A DNA stretch of 64,000 nt from Podospora pseudoanserina (taxonomy: Eukaryota > Ascomycota > Sordariomycetes > Sordariales > Podosporaceae): NCBI RefSeq assembly GCF_035222485.1, contig NW_026946671.1:186001-250000 (forward strand), read 5' to 3'. Of this stretch, positions 24,001 through 34,714 are shown piece by piece. Below the pieces are notes generated by a model, which worked only from the letters and a program-made list of their open reading frames with translations, did no database searches and was not told the DNA's origin. Positions within the stretch are counted from its first letter, which is position 1, and every line of letters starts with the position of its first letter. The translations under genes were made by a program, and so were the position numbers.

Positions 24001-24564
24001 GTCAAATGTCATGGCTTCTCCCTCAGGCGCATCCACTGGCTCGGTCCGGCCATCGGCGTAGTACTTTGTCCACCCGCTCCGGCGCACCCATTTTCTCGGT
24101 TTCGGTGGCGGATTTGCCAGGGCAAACCGCTTCGCGTGGGTGAGGAAGGGCTCGGCGGCATCGACGCCTAGTTTGTGGAAATGCTCGTCGAGGGTGCTTC
24201 CGACCAGCGGCGGGAGATCGAATGCGACGGGCGCCGAGGTGTCGGTGTTTTTCCCCAGCAGTTCGTGACGTCGAAGGTGGTCCCGCGCAAGAGCGACCAG
24301 CTCTTTGGAGGGGGGTGAGGTGTTGCCCTTGGGGAACAGCTGGTGGTAAATGTGCGAGCTCAGTTGCTGTACGCCAATCTCGTTGTACCGCGCAGTACAT
24401 GGCACTGATAGGTTTTCGGTGGTTTCGTCTTGAGTAGCAGCGGTTTGCGAAATCCACCGCCGGGATGAGATGGGACGTCTGCCGGCGCAGTGTCTCGCAA
24501 GACGGATGATGCTGGCGACCGGCGCGTCTCGTCCTGCCGCGACCCTACGGTAAGGGAGCAGCAT
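21097..24564 (-). CDS. mip1: Mitochondrial DNA polymerase gamma catalytic subunit (Mip1/POLG)
   Basis: Single exon of 1155 residues from the ATG at 24564. It replicates mitochondrial DNA. The N-terminus is Arg-rich and acid-poor, as in a mitochondrial targeting peptide. The proofreading exonuclease motifs are present: Exo I FDTEV near 187, Exo II GHNIGYDRA near 241 and Exo III YCAADVAITHR near 371. Family-A polymerase motifs follow: A (DVDSEELW near 713), B (RNDAKVFNYGRIYGAG near 770) and C (VHDE near 913). About 240 residues lie beyond motif C, matching the C-terminal extension known from yeast and Neurospora Mip1. No introns are needed. All key acidic residues are in place, so the enzyme should be active. 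Confidence 0.96.
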   Translation of the reverse strand: MLLPYRRVAAGRDAPVASIIRLARHCAGRRPISSRRWISQTAATQDETTENLSVPCTARYNEIGVQQLSSHIYHQLFPKGNTSPPSKELVALARDHLRRHELLGKNTDTSAPVAFDLPPLVGSTLDEHFHKLGVDAAEPFLTHAKRFALANPPPKPRKWVRRSGWTKYYADGRTEPVDAPEGEAMTFDTEVMWKESPYAVMACAATADAWYAWLSPWLLGETENEHQLIPVGDPTKERVIIGHNIGYDRARILEEYNLTQTRNSFLDTMSLHVAVNGMCSQQRPTWMKHRKDREFRDKIAKESSNAELVELLNNGAFSAQEEELWVERSSINSLRDVAQFHLGVTIDKEARNAFGEFDRDGINQQLDELLTYCAADVAITHRVYQVVFPNFLRVCPHPVSFAALRHLSNVILPVNKTWDSYIANAEATYRKLSDGVRERLVALTDKAREIKKQPEKWSTDPWLSQLDWSGQEVKMTKGTSTSPPREYKNQKMPGEPNWYRNLFPKAKGPINLTVRTRIAPLLLRLSWDGHPLFWSDKHGWTFRVPLADMKKYLDKQMKPCDFEGETVLAVKEDTKHAYFKLPHKDGPTARCTNPMAKSYLSYFEKGTLSSEYDYAKEALEMNASCSYWISSRDRIMSQLVVYESNLPEPVRPKDLPEDAPTPGFILPQVIPMGTVTRRAVENTWLTASNAKKNRVGSELKAMVRAPPGYVFVGADVDSEELWIASVVGDATFKLHGGNAIGFMTLEGTKAQGTDLHSRTAAILGITRNDAKVFNYGRIYGAGLKFAGQLLRQFNPSLSEQETLDIAGKLYATTKGTKTNRKSLYKRPFWRGGTESFVFNQLEEFAEQSHPRTPVLGAGITEALTARFLSKGGYLTSRINWAIQSSGVDYLHLLIVSMDYLTRRFNIACRLAITVHDEIRYLVQEHDKYRAAMALQISNLWTRAMFAQQVGIHDLPQSCAFFSAVDIDTVLRKEVDMPCITPSNPIPIPPGETVDINQLLSKGSLARLDPTITPDPTYAPRVNHIKYVPRKPVMEQLQEEEHAHEDEKSKLRFIRAQIANDEAEFREILRETRGEAQREKYIPKVPVKILKKPYSASAKLLPGAAKYGQREPVMVREALEGVRYKSWPGGSGSGGSKKWDGGREKGRERVQWDFTR

Positions 24565-25716
24565 TCTATTTTGTCTGGGGGAATGGTGCGCGCCCCTTCA
24601 AGTCATGGTGCCAAGTGGACTGCTTCTATTGGAACGTTCCTTTTTTCGAAAAAGGAAAAAAGAAAAAACGACGAAATTTTGGGTCCTGGCGGGGATGCTA
24701 CGACAGTGAGGCCCCGCTCACGGCGGCAGCCAGCAGTAGCTAATCCCAGTCCTGCATGGTGTGTGGGGTCTGGGCTTCTCATGGGCGTCCGCAGCGGGAC
24801 CATTTGATTCCCAAAATCCCATGCTGTGGCACCTGTCTTGTTGATAAGATCCGTCCGGATATTTCACAAAGAGTACGGAGGAGCTCTCATCTGAGGGTTC
24901 CTTGAAGATTGATTATATGATGGTATACTGTTGAGAAATGTGATCACAGGTATGCTCTCACGTGCAAACAAGCCTCTTCACAGGATGGTGGTGCTTGGAG
25001 TCACACATCGGAATATGTATGTCATAATTCAGGTAGGCACAGTAGAAAAGGCAGCTTGTGGATGGGTGAGGTGCTAGCGGATCTCCGAGCCCAGCCAAGC
25101 ATGGAAGGCAACCGCAAACTTTTGAAAAGTCGTCACCAGGCAAGCAAAGTGCCTCAAAAGTGCCAGGTCAGCACATGCTGTCAGTCTCATGCTGTGATTG
25201 CCGAAACAGGCCCTGGATTGGCTGCTAGTTAGCAAGTCATGAGATAGACAGAGGAATCTTTCGTAGAGGTAATAAGTGGGGTGAGTGAGTGATATTGGCG
25301 AGGAGCGGCAAACGCAGCGGAAAGACAGGCGGGCGGCTTGCTGGGCTTGAGCTTGGGTTGGGGCAGTTCGGACCAAGAGAAGGTATAATTTGGAAGCCGC
25401 CTCGCTCGCTCGTCGACCGCTTGTTGAGAGAGAGGCGCCTGTCTTGCGTCTGTCTGTCTGGCGATACGACGACCCCTTATTAATGCCATTGCCCCCCTTT
25501 TTGTGTGTCTTTGTGGCCTTCCACTACGTGCTTTCCAGTCCAGGTGCTCACATCATAAGCTCTCGGGGTGGAGTTTGTGGTAATATCCTAGCCGTCTGTC
25601 ATTGCCGCCTTTTCCTACTACCATCTTCATGTTGCTTCAGGCAGCTTCATTATCTCTATATACTTTCCCCCCCGTCGTGGCTCGTCTCTCGCTTTTCCTT
25701 TGCTGCTGCAGCAATC
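24565..25716. other. Divergent promoter region, POLG and RING-protein genes
   Basis: About 1.15 kb between divergent start codons. ORFs across it lack family features. Pyrimidine-rich sequence just before 25717 fits a fungal leader. Confidence 0.4.
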
Positions 25717-27519
25717 ATGGCCAACAACTTTTTTGACTCGGGCTTTGACGAGTTCCTTGGAGGTATGGGCAGATGTGGAACTCCCTCGAGAAGTGCAGGT
25801 GCAAATTGGCTCCAGCCGAGACTAACACAGTTTTTGCCATGAATGACCAGAGCTTGCGAATTTTACACTTCCCTTCCCAGGTCTGCCTTTACCAGCACCC
25901 TCTGCTGCGAGCAACCGCCAGCAGCACGCATCTCAGCCAGCCCTAGGACGCCCGGCATCCGTCTCCTTCGAGCTCCCCAGACTCCCTGCCTTCGGAGCCG
26001 TGTGGCCGGTGCCATCAGCACCCCCGCCGGCCCTTCCTCCCCTTCCCGCCCTCCCCGGGGCCTCGTCGTGGTCTGCAGCGCAGCAGTGGCAACCACCACG
26101 ACAGCCTGCACAAGCCGGAGCTCGTCCTGGCGCCGCTGCATCATTTATTTCCAGACCCACTTTTTCACTTTTACACGGCGCCCCCCACCCTCCGACGCCG
26201 ATGCCGTCAACGGCTCCGGTTACCACTTCTCTCCCTGGGCCCTTCTTTCATCAACCATCAACAACAATCGGCTCAACCTCACCCTCAGCCTCAGCCCAAT
26301 CCGGTCCTGCGAATCTGCCACAGCCACGGCGCACCACTGTCAACAACCCCTCCCAATTCCTCCCTTCTTCATCTCGTCCCGCTAATTCACTCCACAATAC
26401 CGTGAATACCCCGAGAACAATCACCCCAACCCCACCTTTGCACCAGCGCGAACCAAACAGCGACGACTTCTATCTGAACCAACTCACCGCTGACTTTTCC
26501 ACCCCTTCTCTCGATTCAGACAGCGACCGCTTTTACCTCGACCAACTCTCTCGTGATTTTTCCAGCCCATCTCTCCCTTCTACCTCTGCTACTCCACAAA
26601 GGTCGGCCACGAGGAGCAATAATCCCGGCACCAACAACGCATTCAGCCAGACACTCCACAGGATTCTTCCCCCTCCAGCGCCACCCGCTGGCCTGAGAGC
26701 CCCCCCGCCACCTTCGACAAGATCCACGCCAACCTCGAACACCAACGAAGAATCCAGCGACTCCGACTCGGCCTACACCATGCCAGCATCATCGCGACCA
26801 GTGCGTCGTCGCTCTGGTCAAGCTGACTGCCTCACGCTCCCTCATGTCCCTCGCGTCTCGGGTGCCTCGTCATCCTCTTCCGGCGCCGCTGCCTCCAATC
26901 AGTCACAAGCAAACTCATCAAAGTCACAGCTGAGCCAGGCTCGAACAGCACCGCAAGCAACGCCGAGCAGACCGAGCAATGGCTCGATATCTGCGGCAGG
27001 GTCCGGCACAAAGCGCAAACGCGAGGCGTTTGAGATCGATGACGATGATCTGTTTGGAGACAACGACCTAGAGGTTGTTGACTTGGTGGACAAGGACATG
27101 GCCGACCTGACGTCGGACGAGAAGGAGAAGGAGGAGGACAGGAAGAAGAATTGGGTCAAGCTGTCGCAGTTTCAGTGTGTCATTTGCATGGATGATGTCA
27201 CGGATTTGACGGTCACCTATTGCGGTAAGTCTTTTTTTCCAACTCGGGTGAATTTTTAATGGGAGGCAATGCTAATGGATTATTTTGTTCAGGTCATCTC
27301 TTTTGCAGCGAGTGCCTACATTCAGCCCTGCAAATAACACCCCACAAGCGGATCTGCCCGATTTGCAGGCAGAAAATCGAGAACAAGAATGCGAGCGGGA
27401 AGTTTGGCCCTAAGAGCAAGGGGTATTATCCTCTGGAGATTAAGCTGATGACGAAGAAGAGTTTGGGGAAGAAGGTGGCGGTGGCTGCTGCTGCTGGTAG
27501 AAATACCGGCGAGCACTGA
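25717..27519 (+). CDS. C3HC4 RING-finger E3 ubiquitin ligase, SUMO-targeted-ligase-like
   Basis: Three exons (25717-25762, 25851-27224, 27293-27519), 548 residues. The first exon codes only for the start MANNFFDSGFDEFLG; splicing joins it to a long Pro/Ser/Thr-rich disordered region. A basic stretch (GTKRKREAFEID) is followed by an acidic, hydrophobic patch (LEVVDLVDKDMADL) that matches a SUMO-interacting motif. The RING finger is completed across intron 2: CVICMDDVTDLTVTYC then GHLFCSECLHSAL and RICPICRQKI (about 458-510). The order SIM then C-terminal RING is that of Slx8/Rfp-type SUMO-targeted ubiquitin ligases, which act in the nucleus in DNA repair. That specific assignment is inference; the RING itself is certain. 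Two internal repeats of SDDFYLNQLTADFS/SDRFYLDQLSRDFS are visible. Confidence 0.88.
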
Positions 27520-27837
27520 GTTTTTGCCCTTGGAACAAAGGGCGATTTCGGCTGAAAGCCTTGTTTTTTTTACAGGGGGGCAGCGGCAATGAGATGAGCG
27601 TGTCTGAATCTGTGCAGATATGAATGGATTCACTTGGGGGAAATGGATGGGCTGTATATAGCAAGAGCCCCCACCTCCCCCTCCTCAAGTTTTGAAGGCA
27701 GGAAAGCGCAACTTTATCAGGCATTTACATATGGGTCAGGGTCATGGGACATGGGGAAACGAACTAGGCGCTAAAGGGTTTTGTGTTGTCAGGCACATGA
27801 AATGGGAGCAGGCGTGGGAGTTTTTTTATGAAATATA

Positions 27838-27891
27838 CCCCTTTCTTTCTTTTCTTTTCTTTTCTTTTCTCTTCTTTTCTTTTCTTTTCTT
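27838..27891. repeat. Polypyrimidine tract of TTTTC/TTTC units
   Basis: Fifty-four consecutive C or T bases built mainly of TTTTC units with a CTC interruption in the middle, giving near mirror symmetry. Such tracts can form triplex (H-DNA) structures; here it lies between convergent genes. Confidence 0.85.
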
Positions 27892-28489
27892 ATGGTGAAA
27901 TATGGGGGTGGTCTTTGGGTCTTTTTGTGATTTGGGGGTTGATGGTGGGATATATAAAGGATATGGGAAGGAGAGAGAGATTGGTGTTTATAAAGGGTGG
28001 TGGTGTTTGGTCAATGGTACATGGGAATGGAAAAAAATAATATTTGATACCGTGAATCCCATCAAACGCCATTCTTTTACCTCCCCTACCCGACGACAGT
28101 CCTACCCAAATTAGACACTTCTTTCTACTCCATTCGAGATACATTCGGCTCACAGCTGTCTATGGAAACACCTACTTCTATATTACCACCTCCCTTTTCT
28201 CCTCCATGGCCGCCGCCAGTCTCCCCATCTTACTCGATATCTTTTCTTGCTCGTTGACAACCCCTCACGGTCCCATTCAGTGGAACAGTGTCGTATTCAC
28301 AACACTAGCCCTCTCAGCCGGCAGCTGATCCAGCTCGTACTATTATCATCTTCATTAGTATCCCGTTGTTGTTGTCTCATAGTTTGGGTGAGGGGAAAAC
28401 TCACCTCCAAAAATCCCACCCCCCCAATCAAAACCATCAAGCTCTCCCCCAACTCCCCAATCCTCTCCTCCAACCTCCTCTGCGCCTCC

Positions 28490-28542
<53 letters not shown>
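28490..28542. repeat. TTG trinucleotide microsatellite (about 17 units)
   Basis: A perfect TTG/GTT run of about 53 bases ending in TTATTGTTATTATT. It sits about 80 bases beyond the Nup192 stop codon, so it reads AAC in the Nup192 transcript if included in the 3' UTR. Confidence 0.9.
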
Positions 28543-28620
28543 ATTGTTATTATCCCCCCTTTCTTCCCACCCCCAGTATGGAATCAACCCCCTCACGGTC
28601 CCCCAAAAGAGAACCCATCA

Positions 28621-31600
28621 CTAATTGACCTCTCCTGCTGTTGTTCCTCCCCCCCACATCCCATTCCCCACAATCCCAATCCCCGCCGCCCTCTTGAGCG
28701 TGTGCACAACCAGCATCCTGTGCCTCTGCAAAAACCCCCTCGCCTGGACAATATTCCCCTGCCCCCTCGACAGCACACTAGCAGTAATAATCCTAGCCAG
28801 CGACACAAGCAAAAAGTAGTGTTTTTCCAACGCGACAGTGTTGGACGGGTTGATCTCCAGCTCTGGGTCGGCGGCAAACACACCCGAGATTTCCAACGCG
28901 CGGAAGAGGTTGGCTTGGAGGATGTACATCGCCCCTGTTTTTGTCTGGGCGAGCTGGAGGAGGAAGCAGAGTTTGGCGGTGAGGTACTGCTCCGTCGCTT
29001 CTGCTGTTGAGACGGGGAGAGGAGAAGGGGGGTTGATAATCGCGAGCCATTCTCGCAGGATTGTTTTCAGCGAGTCGACCAAGACGCCGATGAAGTTGAG
29101 CCTGTTGAGGGACTCAATGACGGAAATGGATGTTGGGTTGGTGTGCGATGAGGAGCGGGAAATGTGGACTAGAGCTGATAAAAGGACCATGGCAGCGGTC
29201 TGGCAGAGCGTGTCAGACCCATAAGCATCATCGCAGATGACGTGAAGGAGCTTCTCCCCGTGGTTCTGGATGGCCTTGTGGGTTCTGATCCTCGCCGTGA
29301 GGAGGCTCGAGCTGCGCGTGTCGCCGCCGTCGTTGTCCACCACCCCAGTAAGGTAGCGGTAACAGATACTGTAGTATAACCCGCGCAGCTCGGCAAACTG
29401 GTTCCATTTGACAATAGACGCCAGACATACCTGGAAAAGCTGAAACAGCTTCTCGCTGACCAGATTCCCCATGGCAATCTTATCCGTCTCCGACCCAGGC
29501 GCACCGCCGGTATTATCCGAAAAGTCAAGCTTGTAAAGAAGGATCTTGGCCACCTTTGCCAGCTCAAACGCCTCGGGAGGACTGTCCGTGTTCAACGACT
29601 CCAACGTCGGCAGAATAGCCTGCAGCGCCTGCAGCAAGAACGTCGTCTTGACCGTGCCCCTGAACTCATTGGCCTCGAACATGACCAGCAACAGATCCGA
29701 CCACTTCTTCAGCAGCTCGAGCCTGACAGCCCGAACCAAAACCCGGCGGTTGTTGAACAGGAGATATTCCAGCAACACCTGCTCCTCCGCTTGGATCTCA
29801 TCCATGCCCTCCTGAGGCACCATGGCCAGCGTGTCCCGGTACTCGCTACGCTTGAGCTGAATGCACTCCTTCACTCTGGAGAGATTGTACTGGATCCCCG
29901 CCCCCCCAGCGTCGATCACACACGGGCTCAGGTCGAGCTCATGGTAGAAATGAAACTGCGGCGGCGCAACCTCCCACGAGATATCAACATTCATGAAATC
30001 AAAAAAGTCAAAAATATTGTGCGCCGCCAACGTCTCCTGGTTCTCCAGCGTGATCTGCCCATTGAGAGCATCAAAAATCTGACGCTTGATCGACGGTATC
30101 CTGTTCTGCGAAACGCTGCACAGCTCCTTGGCAATATACTCAAAGACAATGGCCCTCGAACCGAGGTAGTCGATATACGCAACCGACGCCGTCGACAGGA
30201 GGAACGAATTGTCATCCAGCGTCATATCGTTCCACGGCAGCCCCGGCACGATTTGTGACTCTCTCAGAAGCATGTGGAACAGAAAGTTGGTTGACCTCAA
30301 CTCTTCCATCACCAAAGTCGACGAAAGCGGCGACTTCCACAGCAGCTGGAAGATGCGGAGAATCTTGTACTTGAGCGTAATCAAGTATCCGCGCATTCCT
30401 CGATCACCCTCATTCACCACCAGTTCGATGACCACACCCAACAGGCTATGGAAGAGAGATCTCTGGTTGTAAAACACCCCGTTGGGCGCAACGCTCAACC
30501 CCCGCAGCTCGCAGTTGAAACCGAGAAGCAAATGCGCAATCGTGGGCTGGTCGGGCGATGCCCTGAGGGTCTCGTATAAAAAGTCGAGAATGAAGAGTTT
30601 GATCAGGTATTCTTCCGACTCTGTCTCGAGCGCCGGATCGATTACCGCGTTGATGCTAGCAGCAAGTGATGTTCCGATGACCTCGCCCTCGCCATCCTTC
30701 TCAAGCTGGACAATGGCCTTGTTCCGGTGTCCTGGGCGATGGGTGTCGGGATTCCATGCCGAAATAAGCTTGCTGGAAGTTGAAACCTTCTCTAGCAGCT
30801 TGAGACAGGAAAGAGTGAGTTCGCTGACCCCGAGGTTGCAATACTTGCCCAGATCAACCAGCAGTGTCAGATGGTTGAGAATTCCATCCTCAATGGACGT
30901 GTACGTGCTCTTGGCCAGAGTAAGCGGCCTCCGCTTCCCGGCCTCGGATTGAATCACAGGCCGCACCAAGTGAATAAAGGTCGCCTGAAGGTCGAGAACC
31001 TTGATCAGCACTTGGATCCCACGCAAGATACTCTGGATCAAGGGCGAGTGAGGTGAAGCCCGGCTGAGGGCATACTGGTCCTGATGAATGGTATCCATCA
31101 GGGCAGTGATGGCCTTTTCGCTATACATCCACTCCATAACGCGAGCAAAAGGATGAAGGCGAACATAAACCGCGAGACTGGTCGTTTTCACAGCCTTGTC
31201 AATCTCGATGTTTGTCTCGTTGCCCAGGACGATCAGGTCTTCGTTGAAGGTTTGCAAGCATGCCAGAATGAATTCTAGGCAGGAGAGACGCAGCATTCTC
31301 AGTTGGCCTTGGTCTACTATTTCCCTCGGCTTCATGGTGAACATCAAGAACACAAAGTCAACATAGATCTCTATCCCGGGTCTTCGCTTGTTCACACCGA
31401 GAAACTCGGGGAACGGCAAGGTGTCGTTGAGCCCGTCGGAGACTGTATAGGGCGTGACCAACGACGTAAGAAGCTGGATGAATGCGTTTGGCTCCTCAAA
31501 GCCAGTGGATAAATCGTTGAAAGCGCGTTCCTGCAGTTCTTCGTACGTCGACTGATATGAAGGACTTCGCTGTTGTTGAACAGTCGCCGGGTTGTTGGGG

Positions 31601-33655
31601 TCCAGAGCTCCCATGGTGAAGTTGTCCACAAGAGTCCATATTATGTTACTTTCGGAAACCGACTTCATGACCAACAGTGATCTTAAGCTGTAAAAGACAG
31701 CGGCGCGAAGCCGGGGAGTGACGTTCGCATTTGCCAACCTGAACAGAATCTCGGGAAACATGAGTTCCTGTGTCGTTGCCAACCTGGTTCTGCAGGTGCT
31801 GCTCTCCGCTGTGAGCTTGCCAATCAACCGAACATAGCACTCCAGCATCATGGCCGATTCAGGCTCGGCCTCTCCCTGATCGGTGCCCGGTTTGCCTGGA
31901 CGCTGGATCTGCATTTGCGCTGGGTTGGGCCTCTCGCTCAGTTTCTTGGCAAAGAACTCTAATTCCCTAAAGATTTGGTTCCAGGTCAGCGATTGGGATC
32001 GCCTCATTTTGCCAGAAGACTGGTGCCCCTCGTCGAGCAAAAATGTATGGGCAGCCGTTGCAGTCTCCTCGTTGCAGGCCAGAGCCTGTAGCATCTCGCA
32101 AAACGCACTAACCAGGGGCGTTGATGCTTTTGTGGAGGCCCATTGTAGGAAACCATACAGAGCACTATCTGGGTCCTCGAAGAAGGTCATGGCGGCATCT
32201 GGCCTGTCCTCGTACGCATACGAGATGATGACCACGAACCGCTCGAGGTCGAGGTCTTGCTCGTGGGTTTGGCTCAACTGGCGCTGCTCATCCTCCTCTG
32301 TTTTTAGTGTCCTGACAAGCTCGGGTAGGTTTGTGATGACAGAGTCGATAAACACCTCCAGGTGGGCCATCAGGCTGAGCTGGAGGAAATGGTTGAAGTA
32401 GTAGAAATCACCTTGGAGAGGAGGTGACTTCCGTTGCAACCACTGCCGCATTCCCATGCGTGATGGATCTTGCCACTCCTCCGTCTTGCAATCGGCCGCC
32501 ACAGAAAGGATAAAGTCGAATGCCCCCTCCTTGAGGGCCTCTGTAAATGCCTTTGTTCTCTTGTCGAACTCGACGTCCAGATCCAACCCACCAAGATCGA
32601 ATTCGTTATCGACTTGGAAGTATCCAGTGTACTCGGCAATCCACCAGACCCGCGTGGCCGCTCCCAGATACGAAATAGCCCAGCTGTCACCATCTCCAGT
32701 TTTCAAGATCTCTTGGTCCAACTGGCGAGACTGCTGAAAGTCACACATGCCATCTGGTGAGCCAAACACGTTGATGTAGGCGGCCAAAACAGGGAACAGA
32801 TGAACTGGCGCCCTCAGATTAGTATTTGTCATGAAAAAATCCGGACAGGGGGTAAGGCTCACCGAGAAATTGATCGTACTTATCGATCTTCTTTAGCGTC
32901 CCCAAAAACTGCTTGAAGTCGTTGATATCGGCGTACTGCTTTTCCACGGCAGCGTGCAGTATCATGGCAAGACACTCATGCTGCTCCACGAGGCTCATGC
33001 GGGAGAACTCAATCGTGTCGGCAGCCTCTGGGGGCCGGGCGAGACTGGCTTGTTCTAGCATGTACCGGGACGCCACCCTCTCGTTGATGCTCTGCAACAT
33101 GGCCTTGATGGTTTGCATAGCCTCCATACATCTCGCGACAATCTTTTTGCTTGAGCCCTTGACGAAGATCTTTTCCTCCAGAATTTTCCCAAAGGCATCC
33201 TTCAAATTGTCGTCCATTTCCTCGTCGTTTGCTAATTCGATGCAGAGCCGCATGCAGTCGAGTAGGTATTTTCGTTCTTGGTGGAAGCGGATGAGACCGC
33301 ATTCCCATAGCGGGCGTGACTGTATTTCCGAGTCGTCCTCGTCCTGGCAATCCAGAATAATCCTTCCAGCCTCGTACTCATCCAGATCCAACTCGTCGGC
33401 GGCCTTGAGAGTCTCGAAGATGAAGTCATCGTTGACCTTGAATTCGCCGTCGTTGGTCTTGATTACCTTTTTGTTGGTGATGTCGTTTCTATGGGTAGAG
33501 TTTCGTGGTGTCTTGTCAACCAGCGCCTTCAAGTTGTCGGAATGCAGCTCGATCAGGTTCTCTAGGACTGAGATGTTGTCAAAACGGTGTTGGCGAACAG
33601 CAACCAGCTCCGAGTGGAGGGCCTGTAGCCCCTCGAGAACGCGAAACTCAGCCAT
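28621..33655 (-). CDS. nup192: Nucleoporin Nup192 (Nup205 family), inner-ring scaffold of the nuclear pore
   Basis: Two exons (33655-32863 and 32804-28621), 1658 residues, close to the roughly 1700-residue size of Nup192 in related fungi. The start is MAEFRVLEGLQALHSEL. The whole chain is alpha-helical solenoid with no membrane span, as expected for the large inner-ring scaffold. Recognisable stretches include LPFPEFLGVNKRRPGIEIYVDF and a C-terminal block ending in RILVVHTLKR-like helices. Intron choice: the donor GTGAGC at 32862 and an acceptor CAG ending at 32805 keep frame and give KIDKYDQFL joined to VHLFPVLAAYINVFG. The nearer GAG acceptor does not keep frame. A CTAAT branch point sits about 15 bases before the chosen AG. 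The gene is divergent from TEL1. Confidence 0.9.
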
Positions 33656-34714
33656 GCCTGGCTCAAATGAGGCGCGTTGTGAAGAGAAAAGTGGTGGATG
33701 GTAAGGAAGGTTGCTGACTGGCTTGGGAATTGAGTAAAATCGTATCAGTATCCGTACATCGCAGGCAAGCCTTTGTCGATGGACTCGCTCGTTCGTAGTT
33801 ACGGTCGCAGTGTGGAATGGTTGGTACTAGTTAAAAGAGGCCCCCTACGATGCTGTTATCAGTGAGGTTGGTATCGACACAATTCCTCCTAATTCGTCGA
33901 GATGGGGGTTTGTTAATGTTTCTGTTTTTGGAAGCGCTTTTGGAAAAAGAGTCGCGACCAAACTAAACCGTGAGCTTTGCAGCTTGTCCTTGTCCCGCGC
34001 GCTCTTGCCTGCCGCGGATTTGGGCAGGCGCCAAGATGCGCTGGTCAACAAAACAATTAGGCGGTGAGCCATTCTGCCAGTGCCCTGTGGGTCTCATCGG
34101 CACCCAGTGGATCCTCAGGGGTCATCAACTTGGGGAAGGAAGTGGTCATAGCTTCCTACATCACTCCTCCAGCAGCAGGTGCGATAGAGAGAGCCTTCCA
34201 ATGTTTTGGGATGCGACTGCCGTTGCCCGTCTATTTTCTATCCACAAACAGGCAAGAGCTGCCCTCAAGTGTTAAACTCTATCTTTCCCTTCATAAATGA
34301 AAGAGTTGCCCATAAAACACATTTCCTTTCCCACCACAAAATACCAACGGACAAACAACGTGGAAGCCTTTTAAAACTGAAGACTTTGGCGTTTCTCCCA
34401 TCCGCTGCAGCACAAATGGGCTGTACTTTCTTCTCCCACCATCTCAATTTTTAATTCACACTTCTCATAAACCCAAGTTATCAACACCTACCGTTATCTC
34501 TCCTCCTTCCATTTGAACATCAGATCTCACAGATAACACACACTCGGCCACCACAACAGAATTTGTGTGTTGTATTTCAGATTCTGAACTCGCTGGGAAC
34601 TGGACTCTCGGGTCTAATCCTGACCACAATCCACTTTCGTCCTGTCCTGGGTCAGATCTGAGCCAATCCTGGTCTTGATTCGATGTGGTACGGTCAGCTG
34701 GGACAAAAGACGCA
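33656..34714. other. Divergent promoter region, Nup192 and TEL1
   Basis: About 1.06 kb between divergent start codons, holding both promoters and an apparently long TEL1 leader (pyrimidine- and A-rich from about 34440). No ORF with family features and no RNA gene are seen. Confidence 0.4.

Larger units (their letters stand above)
27520..28620. other. Convergent intergenic region with long simple repeats
   Basis: 3' flanks of the RING gene and Nup192. It carries a 54-nt pure pyrimidine tract and a 53-nt TTG tract, listed separately. No gene is recognised. Confidence 0.5.

Noticed and set aside
28366-29010. 214-codon plus-strand frame with poly-Val
   Set aside because: It is the complement of the end of Nup192 plus the TTG microsatellite; composition is repeat-driven.
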